DNA of 64,000 nt from Acidobacteriota bacterium. GTDB lineage: Bacteria; Acidobacteriota; Terriglobia; Bryobacterales; Bryobacteraceae. The stretch covers positions 119,632 to 183,631 of the forward strand of contig JAFDVZ010000002.1 in assembly GCA_018268715.1 (NCBI GenBank). The letters are read 5' to 3'. Position numbers and translations under genes: made by a program. The stretch's first letter is position 1, and each line of letters begins with the position of its first letter. Positions 58,554 through 64,000 of the stretch are shown here, piece by piece. Under the pieces are notes generated by a model. The model was not told the origin of the DNA and ran no database searches. It saw only the letters and a list, made by a program, of their open reading frames with translations.

Positions 58554-60512
58554 ATGCCGATTCCGCCCAAACTGAAGACCGTATACAGGCGGCTCGGCTG
58601 GGTGGATATCGCCTTTGTCGCGCTCGTCGCCGTCTATTCCGCGTTGCTGTTCGTGGCCCCGCGCAGCGGCTGGCGCCTGCTGGTTCAGTTTCTCGCCGTC
58701 GCCTTCGGCCTGTGGATCGGCACGCGGCTGATCCGCCTGGGGGTGAAGCGCGCCATCTGGCGTCTGCGCAACCGCCTGGTGGTCACCTATCTGTTCATCG
58801 CCGTGGTCCCGGTTCTGCTGATCGTCACGCTGGCCGGACTCGCGCTGTGGATGCTGACCACCCAGATCGCCGTCTATCTCGTCACCGGCGAGTTGGACCG
58901 GCGCATCGCGTCCTTGCAGATGGCCACCGACGCCATCCTGAACAGCGACACGCCGAGCCGCGTCGCGGTGATGCAGCGGATGGCCGAAATCGCCTACAAG
59001 GACCGCTTTCCCGGCATCGAAATGATGCTTCGCACCAGAAATGGCATCGACCGCTTCCCGGCCGACGGAACCTTTCCCCCGCCGCCCGAAGGCTGGGGCG
59101 CCATCTCGGGCCTGATGGTGCGCGGCGGCCACTTCTACGCCTGGTCGCACGGCAAGACCTTCGATGGCGACTTCACCATCGTGGCCCCTCTGTCCCGCGA
59201 GTACCTGGCCAACCTGGTGCCGAACCTCGGCGTCGTCCAACTGGTGGTGATTCGCAACGACGCGGCCAAGGGCTTCCGGCTCGACCGCGACTCCGACTAT
59301 CGCGACGACTCCGATCCGGCTTCGGGCAGCCTGCCGCCCAAGGCGAACCGCTTCGACGTCGAGGTGGACTGGCCCGCCGAAGTGCCCGTCGAGGTCTGGG
59401 AGTCGCCCGGGGCCGAGCTGAACGCCTGGCTGTACGTGCGCTCCCGTCCGTCGGCCGTCTATGGAGCGTTCTTCACGCGGAAAGCCGAGACCATGCGCGG
59501 CGATCTGCCGAGCGCCCTGGTCGCCATCGCCATCGCGTTCCTGGTGGTCGAACTGATGTCGCTGGTCGCGGGCATCTCGCTCACGCGAAGCATCACGCTC
59601 GCCATCCATCATCTGTATGAGGGCACGCGCCGAGTCATGCACGGCGATTTCAGCCATCGGATCGAGGTGCGCGGCAAGGACCAGCTAGCCGACCTGAGCA
59701 ACTCCTTCAACCTCATGACCGAGCGCATCGAGAACCTGCTGGTGGTGGCCAAGGAGAAGGAGCGCCTGCAGTCGGAGATCGAGATCGCCCGCGAGGTCCA
59801 GAACCAGCTCTATCCGAAAAAGGCGCCCGAGGTCCGGACGCTGCGCCTGACGGCGGTCTGCAAGCCGGCCCGCATGGTTTCCGGCGACTATTTCGACTAC
59901 GAGTGCGTCCGCGATTCGAAGCTCGCCCTCGCCATCGGCGATGTGGCCGGCAAGGGCATCTCCGCGGCGCTCCTGATGGCCACCCTGCAATCGTCGCTGC
60001 GCACCGAACTGCGGGGCGCCTTCGATGGCGGCGGGCCGGTCGCCATACCGTCCACCGCCGAGCTGGTGAGTCATCTGAACCGCCAGCTATACGCCTATAC
60101 GTCGCCCGAAAAGTACGCGACGTTCTATCTCGGAATCTACGACGAGATCGAGGGCGTGTTGCGGTACACCAACGCGGGCCACCTGCCGCCGATTCTGGTT
60201 CGCAACGGCCAGGCCACCCGCCTGAACGTGGACGGCACCGTGGTGGGCGCCTTCCCGTTCGCCCAGTACGACGAGAGCCGGATTCAACTGGACTCCGGCG
60301 ACCTGCTGGTCTGCTTCACCGACGGCGTCTCGGAGCCCGAGAACGAGTACGGCGAGATGTTCGGCGAGGAGCGGCTGGTGGAACTGGTCACCCGCAACGT
60401 TCACCGCGGCGACGACCAGATTGTCGCTTCCGTTATCGAGGCCGTCGAGCAGTGGACCGGGTCGCCCGAGTTGCAGGACGACATGACGTTGCTGCTGGCA
60501 AGGCGCAACTAG
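58554..60512 (+). CDS. Membrane PP2C-type (SpoIIE/RsbU) serine phosphatase with HAMP domain
   Basis: 652 residues, starting 2 bases after the LOG gene. Membrane helices are near residues 18-45 and 70-100, an extracytoplasmic sensor loop of ~200 residues follows, and a third helix at ~325-345 (LPSALVAIAIAFLVVELMSLV) leads to HAMP ('RSITLAIHHLYEGTRRVMHG'). A coiled coil precedes the SpoIIE-like PP2C domain: 'VSGDYFDYECVRDSKLALAI', 'GDVAGKGISAALLMATLQSS', 'YTNAGHLPPILVRNG', 'LLVCFTDGVSEPENEYGEMF', with metal Asp residues in GDVAGKG and FTDGVSE. It likely senses a periplasmic signal and dephosphorylates an anti-anti-sigma factor; no such partner is in this window. Confidence 0.94.
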   Translation: MPIPPKLKTVYRRLGWVDIAFVALVAVYSALLFVAPRSGWRLLVQFLAVAFGLWIGTRLIRLGVKRAIWRLRNRLVVTYLFIAVVPVLLIVTLAGLALWMLTTQIAVYLVTGELDRRIASLQMATDAILNSDTPSRVAVMQRMAEIAYKDRFPGIEMMLRTRNGIDRFPADGTFPPPPEGWGAISGLMVRGGHFYAWSHGKTFDGDFTIVAPLSREYLANLVPNLGVVQLVVIRNDAAKGFRLDRDSDYRDDSDPASGSLPPKANRFDVEVDWPAEVPVEVWESPGAELNAWLYVRSRPSAVYGAFFTRKAETMRGDLPSALVAIAIAFLVVELMSLVAGISLTRSITLAIHHLYEGTRRVMHGDFSHRIEVRGKDQLADLSNSFNLMTERIENLLVVAKEKERLQSEIEIAREVQNQLYPKKAPEVRTLRLTAVCKPARMVSGDYFDYECVRDSKLALAIGDVAGKGISAALLMATLQSSLRTELRGAFDGGGPVAIPSTAELVSHLNRQLYAYTSPEKYATFYLGIYDEIEGVLRYTNAGHLPPILVRNGQATRLNVDGTVVGAFPFAQYDESRIQLDSGDLLVCFTDGVSEPENEYGEMFGEERLVELVTRNVHRGDDQIVASVIEAVEQWTGSPELQDDMTLLLARRN

Positions 60513-60519
60513 GGCGGCC

Positions 60520-61533
60520 ATGGATCACTTCTCACGGCGGTTCGCCTTTCTGGGCGCCGCGATCCTGTTCGTCCTGCTGCTGGGCACGGTGGGGTTCAAG
60601 GTCATCGAAGGTTGGAGCCTGTTTGACTCCTTCTACATGACGCTGTTCACCATCACCACGGTGGGCTATTCGGAACTCCATGGGCTGAGCCAGGCGGGAC
60701 GGGTCTTTAACTCATTCCTGATCTTCTTCGGCGTCACCACCATGTTTCTGGCCGTCGGGCTGGTGACTCAGACCGCCATCGAACTCGAACTCCTGCAATA
60801 CTTCGGAAAGCGGCGCATTAAGAACATGATCGACCGTTTGCGCAACCATTACATCGTGTGCGGGTTCGGCCGCGTGGGCCGCGGCGCCGCCGAGGAACTG
60901 ACCCGGGCGGGGTCGCCCTTCGTCGTGGTGGACAGTTCGGAAGACCGGGTCAGCAGGGCGATCAAGGCCGGGATGCTGGCGGTGCTGGCCGACGCCACCC
61001 GCGACGACACGCTCCGCGAAGTCGGAATCGATCGCGCGAGCGGCCTGATCGCCACGTTGTCCTCCGACGCCGATAACCTCTTCGTGACCCTGTCGGCCAA
61101 GGGCCTGAATCCGGACATCGCCATCTGCGCGCGGGTGGCCGAAGAGGAGTCCGAACATAAGATGCGGCGGGCCGGCGCCTCCTTCGTCTTCGCGCCGTAT
61201 GACATCACGGGCCACCGCATGGCGCAGGCCATGCTGCGGCCGCACGTTTCGCAGTTCATCGACTTCACCACCAAGAACGTCGGCCTGAACGTCGGCATCG
61301 AACAGGTTCGCGTGGCCGAGTCCTGCGAGTTCGTCGACCGCACGTTGGCGCAGATGCAGGTGCGCCGGGAGTTAGGAGTTATCGTGTTGGCCATCCGCAA
61401 GGCTGACGGGGCCATGCAGTTCAATCCGCCGGCCGACGCCGTCATCAGCGGGGGCGATTACCTGATCGCCATGGGCGAGCAGGATAGCCTGCATCACCTG
61501 GAGCGGCTGCTCGCTCCGGAGGCGGGCGGATGA
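60520..61533 (+). CDS. Potassium channel with TrkA/RCK domains
   Basis: 337 residues. Two membrane helices flank a pore loop; the selectivity region reads 'LFTITTVGYSELHGLS', i.e. TVGYSE instead of the common TVGYGD. Cytoplasmic TrkA-N (Rossmann 'YIVCGFGRVGRGAAEELTRA', 'ADATRDDTLREVGIDRASGL') and TrkA-C ('GLNVGIEQVRVAESCEFVDR', 'LIAMGEQDSLHHLERLL') domains gate the channel by NAD(H)/ligand binding. It sits 7 bases after the phosphatase and overlaps the next gene by 4 bases, which suggests one operon of signalling, transport and repair genes. Confidence 0.93.
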   Translation: MDHFSRRFAFLGAAILFVLLLGTVGFKVIEGWSLFDSFYMTLFTITTVGYSELHGLSQAGRVFNSFLIFFGVTTMFLAVGLVTQTAIELELLQYFGKRRIKNMIDRLRNHYIVCGFGRVGRGAAEELTRAGSPFVVVDSSEDRVSRAIKAGMLAVLADATRDDTLREVGIDRASGLIATLSSDADNLFVTLSAKGLNPDIAICARVAEEESEHKMRRAGASFVFAPYDITGHRMAQAMLRPHVSQFIDFTTKNVGLNVGIEQVRVAESCEFVDRTLAQMQVRRELGVIVLAIRKADGAMQFNPPADAVISGGDYLIAMGEQDSLHHLERLLAPEAGG

Positions 61534-63041
61534 AGGTGCTGACCGCCGCCGAGATGCGGGAGGTGGACCGCCGCACCATTGAGGCCGGCATCCCGGGGCT
61601 GGTGCTGATGGAGAACGCCGGCAACCGGGTGGTGGACGCGCTGGTGGAACGCTACTCGCCGCTCGGGCGGCAGCGGATCGTCGTGTTCTGCGGAAAGGGC
61701 AACAACGGCGGCGATGGCTTCGTTATCGCGCGGCAGTTGCTGACCCGCTTCCGGCCCGCCCGGCTGGACGTGCTGCTGGCCGCCGACCCCGAGGAGCTTC
61801 AGGGCGACGCACGAAAGAACTACGAAATGTTCCTGGTAGCCGGCGGTTCGGTGGCGAAGGAACTGCCGGCCGAGGCCCACGCCGCGACGCTGGTCGTCGA
61901 CGCGCTGCTGGGCACGGGCATCCGAGGGCCGGCCCAGGGTCTGTACGCCGGCTTGATTGACCGGATCAACGGCGGCTTTCCGCACGCCGCCATCGTGGCC
62001 GTCGACATCCCGTCCGGGCTGCCGCATGAGCCGGCGGTGCGGGCCGACTGTACGGTGACCTTCGTCGCTCCGAAGATCGACCAGGTGCTGGGGCCCCAGT
62101 ACGAGCACAACGGCGAGCTGGTGGTGGGAGCCATTGGGGCGCCGGCGCATCTGCTCGATCCGATCCAACTGAACCTGACGGAGCCCTCCGACTTCGCGGA
62201 CCTTTTCAAGCCACGGCGCAGGAACTCGAACAAGGGCGTTTACGGGCACGCGCTGGTGGTGGCCGGGGCTCGCGGCAAGACGGGGGCCGCCGCGATGACG
62301 GGCGTCTCCGTTTTGAAGGCCGGCGCCGGGCTGGCGACGGTGGCGTCGGCCGAGTCGGCTATCTCAACCATCGCCGTCTATTCGCCTGAGTTAATGACGG
62401 CTCCGCTCGATGAGATCGAAGACGGAGCTATCTCGTCGATGGCTTACCGCCAGATCCGCAAGTTAGCCGAGGGTAAGACCGTCGCGGCGGTCGGACCGGG
62501 ATTGGGAACGAACCCATCGACGGTCCGGGTGGTCCGGCGACTGTTCGACGAGTTACCCATTCCGCTGGTCGTCGACGCCGACGGACTGAACGCGCTGGCC
62601 GGAACCGCCTTCCAGGGACCCGGTCCGCTGCGGGTGCTGACGCCGCATCCGGGCGAGATGTCGCGCCTGGCGGGGACGGCCACCGCCGAGGTTCAGGCTG
62701 ACCGGCTGGCGATGGCCCGCCGGTTCTCGGCCGAACGCAATGTCGTGCTGGTGCTGAAAGGCGACCGCACTATCACGGCCTTTCCCGATGGGAGGGCCTG
62801 GATCAATCCGACCGGCAGTCCCGCCCTATCCACCGGCGGCACGGGCGACATTCTGACCGGCCTGATCGCGGGCCTGCTGGCCCAGTTTCCCAACCAGCCC
62901 GAGCAGGCCGTTGTCGCGGCCGTCTGGCTGCACGGGAAGGCCGGCGAGCTGGGCGCCGCGGCCATCGGCGAGAAACCGTTTCTCGCCACTGACATCCTGA
63001 CTTACCTTCCGGAGGCGATGCGTGCCGTCCACCCGGTTTGA
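61530..63041 (+). CDS. nnr: Bifunctional NAD(P)H-hydrate epimerase / ADP- or ATP-dependent dehydratase
   Basis: 503 residues, the fused form. N-terminal YjeF epimerase domain (~1-215): 'MREVDRRTIEAGIPGLVLME', 'VVFCGKGNNGGDGFVIARQL', 'AAIVAVDIPSGLPHEPAVRA'. C-terminal carbohydrate-kinase-fold dehydratase (~225-500): 'KGVYGHALVVAGARGKTGAA', 'RVLTPHPGEMSRLAGT', 'LVLKGDRTITAFPDGRAWIN', 'PALSTGGTGDILTGLIAGLL'. It repairs damaged NAD(P)HX in the cytoplasm. It overlaps the tail of the K+ channel and is overlapped by tsaE at 63022-63041. Confidence 0.96.
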   Translation: MKVLTAAEMREVDRRTIEAGIPGLVLMENAGNRVVDALVERYSPLGRQRIVVFCGKGNNGGDGFVIARQLLTRFRPARLDVLLAADPEELQGDARKNYEMFLVAGGSVAKELPAEAHAATLVVDALLGTGIRGPAQGLYAGLIDRINGGFPHAAIVAVDIPSGLPHEPAVRADCTVTFVAPKIDQVLGPQYEHNGELVVGAIGAPAHLLDPIQLNLTEPSDFADLFKPRRRNSNKGVYGHALVVAGARGKTGAAAMTGVSVLKAGAGLATVASAESAISTIAVYSPELMTAPLDEIEDGAISSMAYRQIRKLAEGKTVAAVGPGLGTNPSTVRVVRRLFDELPIPLVVDADGLNALAGTAFQGPGPLRVLTPHPGEMSRLAGTATAEVQADRLAMARRFSAERNVVLVLKGDRTITAFPDGRAWINPTGSPALSTGGTGDILTGLIAGLLAQFPNQPEQAVVAAVWLHGKAGELGAAAIGEKPFLATDILTYLPEAMRAVHPV

Positions 63042-63444
63042 GACAGCGAGCGAGGACGAGACCATCGAGTTAGGTCGACGCATCGCCAGGGAGTTACCCT
63101 CGCGGGCCGTGATCCTTCTCATCGGCAACCTGGGCGCGGGCAAGACGACGCTCGCCAAGGGCATCGTGGAAGGCCTGGGCGCGGTCGCCGCCGATGAAGT
63201 GTCGAGCCCGACCTTCACGCTGATCCACGAATACAGCCCGCGGGTTTGTCACATCGACCTGTATCGCCTGGAGACGGCGGCCGAAGTGGCCACGCTCGGC
63301 CTGGACGAGCTGTTCGACCGCGACGCCGTAGTCCTGATAGAGTGGGGCGAGCGTTTCCCCGAGATCATGCCGGAGGATCGCATCGAAATCCGGCTGGAGC
63401 CTCGGGGCGACCAAGGACGCGAGATATTAGTTACAAAACCGTGA
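63022..63444 (+). CDS. tsaE: tRNA threonylcarbamoyladenosine synthesis ATPase TsaE
   Basis: 140 residues from a GTG at 63022, with GGAGG 6 bases upstream inside the nnr gene. P-loop 'VILLIGNLGAGKTTLAKGIV', switch/metal region 'VSSPTFTLIHEYSPRVCHID', and 'VVLIEWGERFPEIMPEDRIE' are the compact TsaE motifs. TsaE drives the TsaBD complex that makes t6A37 of ANN-decoding tRNAs. nnr-tsaE adjacency is widespread in bacteria and supports both assignments. Confidence 0.95.
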   Translation: MPSTRFETASEDETIELGRRIARELPSRAVILLIGNLGAGKTTLAKGIVEGLGAVAADEVSSPTFTLIHEYSPRVCHIDLYRLETAAEVATLGLDELFDRDAVVLIEWGERFPEIMPEDRIEIRLEPRGDQGREILVTKP

Positions 63445-63451
63445 ACTGACA

Positions 63452-64000
63452 ATGCAACTGAAACGACTAGGTAATAGCGACCTGGACTTGACTCCCATCG
63501 GCGTTGGCGCTTGGGCCATGGGAGGCGGAGGGTGGCAGTTCGCCTGGGGCCCCCAGGATGACAACGAGTCGATCGAGGCGATCCACGCGGCGCTGGACCA
63601 CGGCGTGAACTGGATCGACACGGCCGCCGTTTACGGACTGGGCCACTCCGAAGAAGTGGTGGCGAAGGCGCTGGAGGGCCGCTCGACGCGCCCCTACGTC
63701 TTCACCAAGTGCGAGCGCGTGTGGGATGAGAACGGCAAGATCGGGCCGTGTCTCAAGGCCGACTCAATCCGCGGCGAGTGCGAGCGGAGCCTGCGGCGGC
63801 TCAAGGTGGATGTGATCGACCTTTACCAGATCCACTGGCCGCAACCGGACGAGGACGTCGAAGAGGCCTGGACCACCCTGGCCGAGTTACAGCGCGAGGG
63901 CAAGGTGCGCTGGATCGGCGTTTCGAACTTCAACAAGCAGCAGATCGAGCGGTGCGAGCGGATCGCGCCGGTCACCTCGCTGCAACCGCCCTATTCGATG
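63452..64000 (+). CDS. Aldo/keto reductase, N-terminal part (3' end outside window)
   Basis: Begins with ATG at 63452, 7 bases after tsaE, and stays open to the last base; 183 residues visible. AKR fold: 'LGNSDLDLTPIGVGAWAMGG', catalytic Asp/Tyr in 'WIDTAAVYGLGHSEEVVAKA', Lys in 'YVFTKCERVWDENGK', His in 'DVIDLYQIHWPQPDEDVEEA', and 'RWIGVSNFNKQQIERCERIA'. The catalytic tetrad Asp-Tyr-Lys-His is complete. NADPH-dependent reduction of small carbonyls or sugars is expected; the exact substrate is unknown. Confidence 0.93.
   Translation, partial: MQLKRLGNSDLDLTPIGVGAWAMGGGGWQFAWGPQDDNESIEAIHAALDHGVNWIDTAAVYGLGHSEEVVAKALEGRSTRPYVFTKCERVWDENGKIGPCLKADSIRGECERSLRRLKVDVIDLYQIHWPQPDEDVEEAWTTLAELQREGKVRWIGVSNFNKQQIERCERIAPVTSLQPPYSM

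Overview
The window looks like chromosomal DNA of a high-GC member of the Acidobacteriota, most likely near the Solibacter/Bryobacter group (Terriglobia). This rests on inference from gene content, not on a database match. The evidence is an Oar-type TonB-dependent receptor with an N-terminal carboxypeptidase-regulatory domain and no SusD partner, many Tat/Sec-exported carbohydrate-active proteins, lipid A synthesis (LpxD, so Gram-negative), a mreBCD-mrdA-rodA-rng block, and a decayed fragment resembling the MacB/FtsX-like permeases that are abundant in this group. About 50 protein genes and one tRNA are supported, densely packed, often with ATGA start/stop overlaps.

Layout. 1-2.2 kb: end of a fibronectin-III protein, a fumarylacetoacetate-hydrolase family enzyme, a small membrane protein and a membrane-anchored Dabb protein, closed by a T-tailed terminator. 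2.2-9.7 kb: a hexuronate-type MFS transporter facing a reverse-strand group of two exported putative glycoside hydrolases, a TIR-membrane-TPR protein and an exported sugar-isomerase-like TIM barrel. 9.7-13.5 kb: a NarL-type response regulator and histidine kinase, divergent from a mannonate-dehydratase-like enolase-superfamily enzyme. 13.8-22.6 kb: the rod-shape and elongation block mreB-mreC-mreD-mrdA-rodA, then RNase G carrying a ~400-residue low-complexity insertion in its S1 domain. 22.6-26.8 kb: an exported unknown, a divergent LysR/SDR pair, a zinc-ribbon micro-protein and an exported beta-propeller.

26.9-28.1 kb: a tRNA-Ser(GGA) followed by tandem GTGGGCAA repeats, an AT-richer gene for an HNH-like Cys/His protein and a broken ABC permease remnant, which together look like an eroded tRNA-linked island. 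28.1-43.4 kb: a carbohydrate-oriented accessory region with a DegT aminotransferase, a large exported GH2 enzyme translationally coupled to an unknown polytopic membrane protein, a TonB receptor with its own sigma70-like promoter, a PIG-L deacetylase, an EamA transporter coupled to an M20 peptidase, and a GH115 glucuronidase-like enzyme, ending in a 17-bp bidirectional terminator.

43.5-47.7 kb: a reverse-strand perR-ahpC-ahpD peroxide-defence operon whose PerR-type box fills the spacer of its own promoter, then an SDR, a TfoX-domain protein and an RNB-domain ribonuclease. 47.9-53.7 kb: a fatty acid beta-oxidation operon (3-hydroxyacyl-CoA dehydrogenase/enoyl-CoA hydratase, thiolase, acyl-CoA dehydrogenase) behind a large inverted repeat, then a small P-loop kinase. 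53.8-64 kb: an exported RraA-like protein, an exported alpha/beta hydrolase, and a forward run lpxD - LOG protein - PP2C phosphatase - K+ channel - NAD(P)HX repair enzyme - tsaE - aldo/keto reductase (cut by the window end).

No CRISPR array, insertion sequence, rRNA or replication origin was seen. The most unusual items are the RNase G insertion, the operator-in-promoter arrangement of perR, the exported versions of normally cytoplasmic enzyme families, the RNB protein with one altered catalytic aspartate, and the GH2/membrane-protein pair.
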